A DNA stretch of 64,000 nucleotides from Chloranthus sessilifolius (Eukaryota; Streptophyta; Magnoliopsida; Chloranthales; Chloranthaceae). Under the pieces are notes generated by a model. It was not told the DNA's origin and ran no database searches. It saw only the letters and a list, made by a program, of their open reading frames with translations. A program made the position numbers and the translations under genes. The stretch lies in the NCBI GenBank assembly GCA_021018995.1, contig CM037588.1:79705765-79769764 (forward strand). Reading direction: 5' to 3'. Positions 53,811 to 64,000 of the stretch are shown piece after piece. How positions within the stretch are numbered: the first letter of the stretch is position 1; each line of letters opens with the position of its first letter.

Positions 53811-56102
53811 TGTAACACCCCTCCCCCCCAAATTTTGAAACTGTGTAGATCAACTTGGTACATGTGTCGATGCGGCAAATTGTACCATTTCGAATTTGGC
53901 AACACCACTTAGCGTGAGTGAGAATGAACAAACGCTTGAGTTGTGTGTATGGGGTTCACAAGTGAACCAATCTAGATGTGAAAAAAAAACCAAGTGTTGG
54001 TGTTTATGCTTCATAAGGAAGTCAACTAGGCTATAAGAGAAAGGTAAAACTATTCCATGTCATTGCCTTTGGAAAAGAAGAGAGAAAGAAGAGGGAAAGA
54101 AGAAGAAGAGAGAGTTTGTTAGAACGGTGTGTTTGAGATCGAGATCGTGGGTGATCTATCGTGTGAATTGCTCCTCCATCTTGATCATTGACTCAAGAGG
54201 GGACCTAGGGAGTAATTGTTAGGGATTGTGAAGAGTGTGAGAGATCCATGTTGAGATCTCCATAGAGCATGAAGTGTGAGTTGTGTTTTGGGAAAAGATT
54301 CGAGCATGCGTACATTCTAACATGATTGCGAGAAGGTGCACGTCAAGCCTTGCCGATTCGTGTGGAGGAGGCATCAATGGATGCATTCATTTGAACGCAA
54401 ATCCATATAAATTAATGAGGTAAGATCTCGTGGATTAAGAGCATTAATTGCAAATGAATGTTGATGAATGAAGGCAATTAATTCCTATTTGTGTTGCAAT
54501 GGATGTGTATGAGAGTTAGGTGAAAGGGCAAAAAGGAAAGAAAATATGATTTTGATAAAAAAAACCCCAACCCCGAAACTCGTTCGCACGAGATTGAGTC
54601 TTGCGCGTGTGACATGAAGTAGCTCGCGCGAGATAGGCCTTAGAATAGGCATAAAACGAGGGCTTGAACAGTCACTCATGTGACTGTGGGGTGTGCCATG
54701 TGAGTCGCTCGCACTACTGAGTGTGCCTGGTTTGTGTAAGATAAAGGAGAACCCGGTCGCTTGAGCGAGCTCGCATGACTGAGGGATGCCTGGTGGTGTC
54801 GCTCATGAGACTTCCGCTTCGCGTGCATGACTGTTCAGAGAGAGAGAGAGCACAATCATTTGAGAGAGCTCGCGTGACTGTGAGGTGCCATATGACTTCT
54901 CCGCGCGACTTTGGAACTTGCATGTGCGGCTGAGCAAGTTTGGGCCATTTTGGAATTTTCTTCGAGAATCTTTGAAATATTTGGTGTGTGATCTTGTAAG
55001 AAATAGTTAGTGACCTTTCAATATGTTGAAATGTAGGTTGTGAATCAGATATGCGCTTAAGGATCTTCCCTCTGTTTCTTGTGATTTGACAAGTTTCATA
55101 GGAGGTAGGGGAAATTCATTAACATGACCTTCGATATGAAATGTATAGATAATGTGAACATGATTAACATGTGTGTGTGTGATAATCACGTATGTGTGTG
55201 AACATAATAAGTTTACATGAACATGATAAGCATGATAAGAAATATAAGTGAACGTGATAAGCGAGACAAGCAAACATGTGTGTGAATGTGATGAGTGTGT
55301 ACGTGATTATGATAAGCAAGTGCATGCAACCACCCTAAATCAAACTATATATTAATTACACTGATCAACTACACGGTGATAAACTATAAGTTAGCATCTG
55401 CACAAGGATTTAAGGTTCACATGAAATGAGTCCTCATCGTGTATCTGATACAGCGGGATATCCGTACATGTGGACTAACCAACGGTCAACAATGAGGCAT
55501 AAGTGACCTTGCTAACATAGTTGAGGGGCTTGGCAATTCAGCACTAATGACCCTTCTAACTTAGCTCAGGGGCTTGGCATTCATGTTAAATTATTCATTG
55601 AATGATGGTGGCTCGGGGATTCCCATTGGTATTTATGTGGATCCTAATGCTATATATGCTTGGGAGATTAGTTAAGTTATGGTTTTAAGTCATTTTGAAG
55701 CACAAGAAGCATGAAAAACCAAATTAAGCATAGAACTTAGAAATTACGAAACCAATCATGTGTGAGTAACTTAAATCTTGTATAGTTTTGATTTCTGGCA
55801 TTTAAAAGTTCAATTTTGAAGAATATGCTTTGAATTTAGTCATAAGATCTATGCTTTGAAATATGCTATGCATGCTAGTGATATTCCCCCTATTGAGCTT
55901 AGACTGTTAGCTCACCTTTCGACTATGCATCACAGGTATAGATGTTGAGTTAGGAATTGACGAGTCTAGCCATGAGGAAGATTCAGATTATATTTCAAAG
56001 GAGGAATCTGATCTTCTGCCAGAGGGTTGCTTCCCTTAGGGTACTTTGAGAGATATTTTGGTATTTTGTTTAAGGCTTGGTACGTACAAACTTTATAGTT
56101 AG
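53811..56102 (+). mobile_element. CHR-2: LTR of a second chromovirus-like element
   Basis: Starts TGTAACACCCCTCCCC inside the GA repeat of the CHR-1 LTR. TGTAACACCCC is a common Tekay/Del LTR start. Sequence is unrelated to the CHR-1 LTR after the first bases. 55900-56060 resembles the end part of chromovirus LTRs. It is cut at 56102 by Tat-C, so neither its end nor an internal domain is visible. No coding sequence. Confidence 0.7.
54580..54920 (+). repeat. CpG-rich GCTCGCGNGACTG motif array in CHR-2 LTR
   Basis: About eight copies of words like AGCTCGCGCGAGA, GAGTCGCTCGCAC and GAGCTCGCGTGACTGTGAGG. The palindrome CTCGCGCGAG is at 54633-54642. A GA run at 54839-54850 lies within. Confidence 0.6.
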
Positions 56103-57677
56103 TGTAGACACCAAAATTTGGCCCAAGGCCCAATTAACTTACACTTAACAAAAGGTGTACCTTCCAAGCTTCCAAGAGCACTTCCTGAACCCTTAGAACT
56201 TAAACCAAATCCTTAGGAGCCCGTCCCCAACCCTTATGAATCAACAGTGACCTATTGAACCCCTCCTAAACCCATTTTAAATCCTCCCAAGAAGTGGTTA
56301 AAAAGGAGAATACCAAGGTTTGCACAAACCACTGCCAAAGGTAGGACTTACCCTATTAGAGAGAGGAGGTTCCCAGCTTTTCAACAAGCTAAGAATCACC
56401 ACAATCAGATTTGGGCACCAAGGGTTATGGCAGATTGAAATACGAGCAGAAATGCAAGATTTTTGCCTAGCATATGTATAAAATATGCTAGGACAATTTT
56501 TGGCAATTTTTGGCCTAGTGTGTCTAATAGACACTCTAGGCCAATTTTGGCAAATTTTGGCCTAGCGCATCTAATAGTCACGCTAAGCAAAAATTTGGCT
56601 TTCGTGGGCCCCTATCATGGATAATGAACCTCTGGGATCCCTAGGAGCACTGTTCCTATACCTAGTGTATGTAATACATACGCTAAGCTTAGGAATAGTA
56701 TTTTTTTGGATTTTTGTCAAAAATCAAATTTGGGGTTTGACTTTTTTACCACCCCATCCATTAGGGTTGATTTCGGTAGGACTGTTATACCTCTACTAGC
56801 CCTCTTTTAAACCCTTTTACCACTTAGAAATCTCATCCTATCATCTACCATTGAAACCCAATTCCCACCTATCCAAGCCCTCGAAAACCTAGAAAATCTT
56901 AGATCCCTAATACCTAATTGCTAACCCAATTAGCCCCTTTAACCCTTCACTAGTCCTCCCTTTCTCTATAAATAGAGAGTCCCCCCCCCCTGGCTTAAAG
57001 GCTTGAGAAAATTTCCAAAGAGAGAAAATTCTAAGAGAGCTCCCATTCCCATCTTAACATTTTATCCATAAAATTCCAGAACATAGGTTCCCTTTAGACC
57101 ATATTTTCCATCATCAAACCCATAGCTTTAGGAAGAACAAGCCCTTAGCCTATCTCCCCCTCCTCTTAGTTCTTAAAACCTTAGAATTTAAAGCCCATCT
57201 TTCAACCCCTTACGCTTCAGAAGCGTAAAGACGCTCTCACGCGAGGATCCACAGTTGTGCTACGAGGGCCCGAGAGTTTCGGCTCTCCCATCTACCCCTC
57301 TACCTTCTTAGCTTTTCCTCTATTCTAGAATTTGAGCCGTTACGGTGCCAAAATTTTCGTGATTGTGGGGGGCTTAAATAGGATCTGAGTTCCTTCGGGC
57401 AAGAGGAAGCATTGTTTTTATTTTTATTTTCCATATCTTTTTTTGCCATAAGTAGAGACCGCTTATGAGCTGGTTGATCAGGTGCCTAACACCTTCCCAA
57501 TCAATAACCGAAGCCCCTACCCAAGAGCCTTTGGCGTAGACTGCAGTCAAAGTCATATTTTTACACTTCGGTGCTTTTAATATTGATTTAGGATTCCCAG
57601 GATACCAAAAGCTCCAAGGAGCGACTCTTTATTCACGAAAATGAGCACATCAACTCACGAGAGCCTACGGTTGCACA
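56103..57677 (+). repeat. Tat-C 5' LTR (1575 bp)
   Basis: Starts TGTAGACACCAAAATTTGGCC; ends GGTTGCACA two bases before the PBS. Aligns with the Tat-A LTR (3615-5171). Confidence 0.9.
56967..56974 (+). promoter_or_regulatory. TATA box of Tat-C LTR
   Basis: TATAAATA followed by GAGAGTC and a C10 run, exactly as in the Tat-A LTR. Confidence 0.7.
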
Positions 57678-57679
57678 GA

Positions 57680-57697
57680 TGGCCACTCTGCTGGGGA
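57680..57697 (+). other. Primer-binding site (tRNA-Arg type), Tat-C
   Basis: TGGCCACTCTGCTGGGGA. The complementary tRNA end TCCCCAGCAGAGTGGCCA closely resembles plant tRNA-Arg ending CCCCAGTGGAGTCGCCA. Confidence 0.8.
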
Positions 57698-58857
57698 TAA
57701 GCTTGTAGAGCTTCTCCTTGAAGTATTGGCCTCTTTTGCTTATTTTTGTTATTTATTTGTTTGACTAACCTTTTTGTCTCTTTTCATATTCACCCCTACG
57801 ATTCCGTCAATTTTTACTTACCCGTACTTTTCCGTCATTTATATGCCTTAGTCATTTTGCGCGCTTACTTGAGCATTTACTCTTTTGTCATTTATATGCC
57901 TTAGCTGATTGGCGGGCTTACTTGTGCATTTTACCGCCTTTGCCGTTTGGCGGGCCTACTTGAGCTTTTACATTTCTCGTAATAATATTCCATCAGTGGA
58001 CGCCGGCCCATAAAGGCGGTACGGGATCGTCACAACCCATTTATGAACATTAGGCAAACTCCCTTTTAAAAATTGAATTTAAAATTGAACCTTAAAAGTG
58101 AACTAAGGGACTTAATTCATTTTTATGTTGGGTAAATTTTACAAAGGGGTGGGAATTTAGGCAGTTTACAAACGTCTTGGTTCTTAGTACTCCGGCAACC
58201 CCTAGTGGGGATGATCCGAAAAAGTACCACCCCATTCAGTATCTGAGAATGCGCTTGTGCTGGAGGTATTTTGGGTGGGTAGCCAAGCTTAAGAAAAGGC
58301 CCTAAAACCCTTGGGGAGTGTGTTAGTTCTCCCGAATCAACCTTGTAACCCGAATTTGAGGCTTTCTTGTCACTGATCTCGAACCCCTCGCTTAGTTGTT
58401 TAGTATCCCTGATAAATCCCATACGTTTTGACACCCAATACGCCCTCGTCGGTCAAAAGAGGTCACCCTCTTATTGACTTTTATCGAGGGATCAGGTTGT
58501 CGGGTGGACTTTCGTGCCTTCACATAGAACAAAGGGTTTCCTTTGTTTCTTCTGAAGTTTGTCGGGATCCCGCCGTGGGAAATATTTGGGTGTGTGAGCG
58601 CCACCCAAAACAGGAAATTCCAAGGCCCCAGAAAAGCACCATAAAAAGGTTCAAAATCTTTATCCAAAAATAAATATGTATATATATATATAACAATAAT
58701 AATAATAAATATAAAATCAAGAGAAATCATAAAACCAAAAAAAGAGAGCTCAGGGTGTCGGCACAACGACATCACCCTACAAATCATCCCGTAGGAGGAG
58801 GAAATTTTTCGGGCCTCACCCGAGGCATCCATACCCAACCCTCCGCCAAACCATGTC
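57698..58857 (+). other. Tat-C leader
   Basis: Non-coding. 57830-57975 holds about three degenerate units of TTACTCTTTTGTCATTTATATGCC with GGCGGGCTTACTTG. A short TA/ATA microsatellite is at 58676-58712. Open frames on either strand show no family resemblance. Confidence 0.6.
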
Positions 58858-60230
58858 GTGATCAGTCGATCCAACCTACGCCGACCCCGATTCATCCCCA
58901 CCCCATTCCCCACTACATTCCGAATTAGAAGAGATCCCTATCTCTATTCCACTCACCCAACCCGCATTTACCGTCATCGGGCCCTTCGGTGCACCCATAT
59001 CTCCGCCCACATCCTCCACATTCACTCAAAATTCATCACCTTTTCCCCCCATATCCACTCAAAATTCACCCTCCACATCCATCCCACATACACCCCCATT
59101 TCCCTTCACCTCAAGTCAAAAAATCCCCAATCCTTCCACATCAAACCATGATACCCCGAATTCTCCCACACCCAACCCCAGTGTGCCCCATTTTTCCTCC
59201 ACATCTAATTTAAACAACCCCCATTTTCCCACATACACCCAAGCCATGCCTAATTCTCCCACATCCACTCCCCACTTTCCTTCCTACCCAAATCCACCAC
59301 ATGTCCCCCAATCTACCTAGGTCATGCCCGATTTCCCAGGCCATGCCCATTTTTTCCCACACACCCATCCAATCCATGCCCCATGCTCCCCCCTCATCAG
59401 ATGGACCATTTACATCCACCCCCTCACCCAATCCCATCACCATGATGGATGACATGGTTAGAGCCTACACTATTTGGAAGGCCTCTCAAAGTCTCCCTCA
59501 CCAATCCCACACATCCCCAAACCCATCCCATACACTCCAAAATCTTTATACCTCAATCCCCCAAAATCCATATCAACCTCCCATTGTCCACAGGGCCCAA
59601 TACCCCAAGCCCATCAATGCCCAATACCCCAGCCCATCAATGCCTAATACCCCAAACCCATCAGGGCCCAATACCCCAAGCCCATCAAGGCCCAATGCCC
59701 TATACCCAAGCCCATCAAGGCCAAAATCCAGGAGCCCTATTTTCAAGCCCTCCACCATTCCCCCAATATCCCACATTCACCCAACAGGCCTCCATCCCCC
59801 CTCAAATAATGCACCCATCCCATCCATTCCCTCAACATGGCTTAGGTGTCACTCAATCGCATCCCTCACACCCAATCCAATGTGGAAGTTGATCCCATAC
59901 CATCACCCATCCCCATACATCTCAAACCCATCCCCAAGGATTCCTTCAAACACAGTGGCCTCATTAGGCCCCGAGCCAAAACCCACAACTCACTCATCCC
60001 ATCACCCCGCAAGTTACTCATCAGAGCTTGCCCCATGTACAGTGGCCACACCAGATACCCATCCAGCCCACTCAGAACCAATAGGATAATCTCACCCTCT
60101 CTTTGCCATATGTGGATCCACAGTATGAGGAGGATGAGATCAGGAACAGTGGGCATTCACCAGTTTCAATCCCCCACCACCTGTATTCACCAAGCCACCG
60201 ACAACCCAAAGGGAGTTGAGGTAGCCTGTT
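58858..60230 (+). pseudogene. Tat-C Pro-rich N-terminal gag region
   Basis: Very C-rich plus strand coding Pro/Ser/His-rich sequence; the longest open frame in the window (59301-60089, 262 codons) lies here, with MMDDMVRAYTIWKASQSLPH and repeats of PNTPSPSRPN type. It precedes the recognisable gag core in the same strand and is best read as the disordered N-terminal part of gag. It could instead be a frame kept open by base composition alone. Confidence 0.5.
59596..59721 (+). repeat. 24-bp minisatellite CCCAATACCCCAAGCCCATC
   Basis: Five units of 23-30 bp, each CCCAATACCCCAAGCCCATC plus AATG or AAGG with small changes. It codes the PNTPSPS repeats. Confidence 0.9.
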
Positions 60231-60330
60231 GAGGGGTCGGCCCTACCATCCAAGGAGTCAGAGCTATTAAAATAACAAATGCATATAATCCAAAAATAGC
60301 TAACAAAGATGGGTGGAGCTGAAATCCATG

Positions 60331-60854
60331 CCATAGACTTTCTGAGTTATGCCTATTTGCAGAAATCCTTTGCCCCAAAAATTCAAGGTGCTAATTTTTG
60401 ACAAATACAATGGCACGGGCAGCCCCATTGCACACTCAAGTCCTACTACGGGAACATGTGCTAGTACGGCAGAGATGAATGACTCCTCATCAAAGTATTC
60501 TAGAAAAGTCTTACATGCTCAACTTTGAGATGGTTCACCTCCCTTGAACCTGCCATGATTAAAACCTAGAAGTATCTGACCCACCTATTCCAAGAGCAGT
60601 ATGTCTACAACATAGATATTGAACCCCGCAGGTAAGATCTAGATCGATTAAAGTAGAAGTCCAATGAAGCATTCAGTGACTACCTTGGGTGGTGGAGGGC
60701 ATTGGTAGTGCAAGTGAGAAACAAGATACCTGATGATGAGCAAATTAAGATGATCTCGAAAAACATTCTGCCAATCATTTCAGATTTCCTAGTGTACCTA
60801 CAGTAGTCTAGCTTTGCTGACTTGGTAAGGAATGCCAATCATTGGGAAGATGCC
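60331..60854 (+). pseudogene. gag: Tat-C gag core
   Basis: Retrotransposon gag capsid core in broken frames: KFKVLIFDKYNGTGSPIAH, YVYNIDIEPRR, KSNEAFSDYLGWWRALVVQV, DDEQIKMISKNILPIISDFL and FADLVRNANHWEDAI. It matches Tat gag order (FDKYxGTGxPxxH, YxxNxDIxPxRxDL, ExFxxYxxRWR, FADLV). Ends abruptly where RT sequence begins. Confidence 0.8.
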
Positions 60855-61860
60855 ATATGGATGGATTTTTCGGATACAATCAGATCAAGGTGGCAGAAGC
60901 AGACTGTGAGAAGACAGTGTTCATCACTCCGTGGGAAACTTTCTACTACAGGTTCATGTTGTTCGGATTGAAGAATGCTGATGCAGTGTATCTGATGGCG
61001 ATGACAACAATCTTCCACAATATGATGCATCGAGAAATTGAGGTATACATCGATGACATGATTGCCAAATCGCCAGAGAGAGGTGACCATATGATAAATC
61101 TCCAAAATCTATTTGAAAGATTTGGAAATACAGGCTATGTCTGAGCCCTCAAAAATGTGCATTTGGTGCCATGTCTTGAAAGCTACTAGGCTTCTTCGTT
61201 AGTAGAAGAGGCATTAAGGTCGATCCGGTGAAGGTAAAAGCTATCGCCGAAATGCCACCACCATCTGCCAAGAAAAAGGTCAGAGGTTTCTTAGGCAGGA
61301 TATAGTACATCAGTTAGTTCATTGCACAACTCACTCCTATCTGTATGTTGATCTTCAAGTTCCTGAGAAAAGATTTTCCCATTGAATTGAATGATGACTG
61401 CCAAGCATCATTCGATAAGATCAAGAGTTACCTCCTCAACCTGCCAGTGTTGGTACCACCCGAACCAGGGAGACCACTCTTAATATAACTCTCCACAACA
61501 GAAATTTCAATGGGATGTGTCTTACGGTAGCATGATGAGACAAGAAGAAGAGATTAGGCCATCTACTACCTGAGCAAGAAATTCACTGATTATGAGACAC
61601 GCTATTCTCATCTGGAGAAGGAATGCCTGGCTCTCATATGGGCTACACAGAGGCTCCGCCACTACTTGTTATCTCAAGCAGTTCTACTCCTAGTAGGAAT
61701 GGACCCGTTGAAGTACCAATTTGAAAAGTTGGCTCTCATTGGCCGAACTACACGTTGGCAGCTTCTCTTATCAGAATTTGACATCACATATGTCACTCAG
61801 AAGTCGATTAGGGGGCAAGCACTTGCTGATCATTTGGTCGAGAATCACTTACCTGACTAC
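60855..61860 (+). pseudogene. Tat-C reverse transcriptase (5'-truncated) and RNase H
   Basis: Starts in mid-RT: MDGFFGYNQIKVAEADCEKT, ITPWETFYYRFMLFGLKNAD, then catalytic VYIDDMIAKS (intact IDD near 61047). After frame changes: SRRGIKVDPVKVKAI-like and KVRGFLG. RNase H follows: YYLSKKFTDYETRYSHLEKE in joined frames, then MDPLKYQFEKLALIGRTTRW and EFDITYVTQKSIRGQALADH (61690-61850). The RT fingers and protease are missing. Confidence 0.85.
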
Positions 61861-61864
61861 TAGC

Positions 61865-62269
61865 CTTTGAGAGCTCAGTTCCCAGATGAAGACATCTTGT
61901 TTATGATAGAGGATGACGTAGAGGAGATAAAGGAGTCTTGGGTAATGCACTTCCACGGAGTAGTAAATGTCGAAGGTCAAGGAGTTTACGCTATTCTAAT
62001 CTCGCCACAAGGATCTCATATACCAGTCTCCGTCAAGCTCAATTTACCTTGCACTAACAACATGGCCGAATATGAAGCCTGCGTAGCACGCCTATAGGCA
62101 GCCTTGGACCTGAATAAAACTCATCTCAGAGTGTTTGGTGACTCACAACTAATCATTTTCCTAATCAACGGAGACAAGAAGACAATGGATGAGAAGCTGA
62201 TCTTGTACCATGAGCACCTGAAAGATATGATCGCATGCTTCAATGATGTTACCTTGTCTTATGTCTCGT
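61865..62269 (+). pseudogene. Tat-C second RNase H, truncated by Athila-C
   Basis: SWVMHFHGVVNVEGQGVYAI, NNMAEYEACVARL and RVFGDSQLIIFLING. The first catalytic Asp is His (FHG for FDG), while Glu of AEYEA and Asp of GDS are kept. The frame ends at VTLSYVS, where Athila-C starts; the rest and the integrase are displaced beyond the window. Confidence 0.85.
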
Positions 62270-63398
62270 TGTTGGGATGTTTGCCTTCCCTCCAAAGAGG
62301 GTCTAAATTCACTAATAAAACTAGGCAAAACACACTCACACAGACCTGCAAGTAATCAGGGTACATTGTAGCAAGCTTTGAAAAGATGGTGAGTAAGGGA
62401 ATGTCCACAAGGAGGTTGGTTTAAAAATGTGATAAATCTCTAGATCTGTAGGAGATCTGGCACCCTAACTAATGCTAAGTTAGCTAAAAGACAGGGGAGA
62501 GGTTTAAAATGGATTGTCACTTAAGCTAAGCTAAAATTAAATATAGAGTAACTTGGATCGAGTTTGGGAACTTTGATCCTGCAGGGGAAAAGAGTAAAAA
62601 GCATAAAATGGAGAAGAGTAGCTTGAAAATTGGTCTTCACTGAAATCGGATTCGATTAATCATGTTACAGAGGTTCAGAGCACACAATTTCCTCAACTGG
62701 CTATAAGCACAGCTGCAGGGTAGAAGGCTCCACTCCAAATCGTAGGATCTACCTAGTCTTAAGGATATGATCTGTCCACTTGAATGGTCACAGACCATCC
62801 TATAGACTTTATCTGATCCATGGATTTGTAGCAGACGAATCCAATTGGAGCCTGAGCTTGGACTAATCTTAAGGTTATGATCTGTCCACTTTAATGGTCA
62901 CAGACCACCCTAGGGATCTCCTCCAAAGTTAAAGCATCAATTAGAACAATTAAAACTACTACAGATACTGCAATTCCAAGGTCACAGACTCAGGAAATTG
63001 CAGGAGTATCAGATCCAGGGAGATCGGATGGTATCCAAGAGGCCTACCAGTTAAGTGGGTGAGCTGATCTATAGATTCCTCTACACAAACCCGATCGATC
63101 ACCAAATGAATTCAAAGGAACTTTAGATCTAATTAAAGCATTAAAAACAACATTTACATTATAATCAAAATCACTCTACAATGGAAATACTCTTAGATCT
63201 GTAGTCTGTGCAGTTGGGAACCTACAATAGCACTCTTAACCTTACCCAATTATAGATCTAACCTCTCTCCTCACTACTCCAAGGGAATTAGCCAACCATT
63301 GTTGGGCTAAAGGAGGGAAAATAGAATTTCTCTGCAAGCTCTAATCTCCAGAATTTGGCTCAGATCTCGATCTCCCCCTAATTGCAATTGGGGGTCTC

Positions 63399-63406
63399 TA
63401 TATATA
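63399..63406 (-). promoter_or_regulatory. TATA box of Athila-C LTR
   Basis: TATATATA on the minus strand, at the position equivalent to the TATAAAT of the other Athila LTRs, between the motif array and the transcribed part. Confidence 0.55.
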
Positions 63407-63599
63407 GCTTTCTCCTCTATTTTTCCTGCCAAAAATCCCTTCTAGAAGGTCCTCAGAGTTTGTTAGGGTTCTGTTAGAGCACGTGGGTCGGTTAGGGCAT
63501 CCTCTAGAATCGTCGTGCCAGTCACTAAGTGCCTCAGGTTGCATGCAGCAGGTCACCAAGTCACAACGTGTGCATAGCTGAATTTTTGAGAAGTTCTAC

Positions 63600-63975
63600 A
63601 CACGATTTCGACATGTTCAAGAAGCTTTCGACAGGTTCAAATGGAGCTTTTTGGTCCTTTCGCTGGGTTCTCAGATCTCTTCGATAGGTTCTGATAGGAT
63701 GAGCCTTCTCTTAGAGCTTCAGCATTCTCAACCCTTGGCCGGGAGCATTCGACAGGGTGGAGAAGCTTTCGATAGGTTGGAGAACCATTTCGATAGGTTC
63801 AAGAAACCATTCGATAGGTTCCCTTTACACCTCAGGCAGGTTTTCGATAGGATGGTTTCTTCCTTTCTTTCAGCTGCTCAATAGGTTCTTAGATCCTATC
63901 GAACTCCTCAATCCACATGAATTCATCCTTCTTTTGCCTTCAGATCCTATCGAAACCTTTTCAACTGCACGAATT
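63600..63975 (-). repeat. TTCGATAGGTT motif array, Athila-C U3
   Basis: About twelve copies of TTCGATAGGTTC, TTCGACAGGTT and, inverted, GATCCTATCGAA. The motif has shifted from CTCGAG to TTCGA but keeps the TCGA core and AGGTT tail. Confidence 0.75.
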
Positions 63976-64000
63976 CCTCCTTTCTTTACTTTCAGCTCCT

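Larger units (their letters stand above)
56103..62269 (+). mobile_element. Tat-C: 5' part of a deleted Tat element
   Basis: 5' LTR (56103-57677), tRNA-Arg-type PBS (57680), long leader, Pro-rich and gag coding remnants, then RT and two RNase H domains. A large deletion joins the end of the gag core directly to the middle of RT near 60855, removing protease and the RT fingers. It is cut by Athila-C at 62269 within the second RNase H. Same family as Tat-A by LTR. Confidence 0.88.
62270..64000 (-). mobile_element. Athila-C: LTR of a third Athila-type element (partial)
   Basis: Starts TGTTGGGATGTTTGCC in plus orientation, the same terminus as the other Athila LTRs (TGTTAGAGAATTTTG, TGTTGGAGAATTTTG). 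Shares the block CAGGGTACATTGTAGCAAG, conserved boxes (62755-62805 and 62873-62923), TATA box and TCGA motif array. It runs off the window, so whether it is a solo LTR or the 3' LTR of a longer minus-strand element cannot be told. It interrupts the Tat-C second RNase H; the left target site would be CTCGT (62265-62269). Confidence 0.8.

Noticed and set aside
58392-58913. 173-codon minus-strand frame with a hydrophobic segment
   Set aside because: Lies in the Tat-C leader across an ATA microsatellite that creates the hydrophobic run; no domain is recognised.

Overview
The window is plant nuclear DNA made almost entirely of nested LTR retrotransposons. The evidence is plant-type Ty3/gypsy lineages (Athila, Tat/Ogre and Tekay/Del chromovirus), each recognised by its own primer-binding site, polypurine tract, domain order and residues. 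I found no intact host gene, rRNA, tRNA or CRISPR. The host is most likely an angiosperm with a large, repeat-dense genome; nothing here fixes the species.

Layout, left to right. (1) 1-3074: right part of a minus-strand Athila-type element (Athila-A), with gag deleted, ending in its 1.97 kb 5' LTR. (2) 3075-5171: 3' end of a plus-strand Tat element (Tat-A) that Athila-A interrupts. (3) 5172-53810: a very large plus-strand Tekay-like chromovirus (CHR-1). Its 5' LTR is 5246-10827 plus 22132-22889, split by the complete minus-strand element Athila-B (10828-22126). Its leader is split by a complete 22-kb Tat/Ogre-like element (Tat-B, 23048-45123, perfect 5-bp target duplication AGTAG). Its decayed gag-pol is 45389-49741. 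An unusual extra coding region lies at 50569-53045, and the 3' LTR starts at 53028. (4) 53811-56102: LTR of a second chromovirus-like element (CHR-2), inserted in the GA repeat of the CHR-1 3' LTR. (5) 56103-62269: another Tat element (Tat-C), inserted in the CHR-2 LTR. (6) 62270-64000: an Athila LTR (Athila-C), inserted in the Tat-C pol. The right end is therefore four insertions deep: Athila-C in Tat-C in CHR-2 in CHR-1.

All coding regions are pseudogenes with many stops. Stops typically look like CGA to TGA, CAG/CAA to TAG/TAA or TGG to TAG/TGA, and several catalytic residues are lost by G-to-A changes, as expected from deamination of methylated cytosine.

Two parts stand out. First, Tat-B carries, antisense between pol and the 3' LTR, a multi-exon gene. 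It encodes a plant mobile domain followed by coiled-coil exons, with at least six canonical phase-0 introns still present. Second, CHR-1 carries, in sense orientation between pol and its polypurine tract, a separate spliced-looking coiled-coil gene whose reading frame runs through the polypurine tract and stops inside the LTR. Also notable are PBS-complementary repeats in the 3' non-coding part of Tat-B, arrays of TCGA-centred motifs in all the Athila LTRs, and hairpin-forming 30-bp repeats in the CHR-1 LTR.

All boundaries and translations were read by eye. LTR ends supported by TG..CA, PBS/PPT adjacency and target duplications are firm; exon ends and the full extent of the CHR-1 LTR are inferences.
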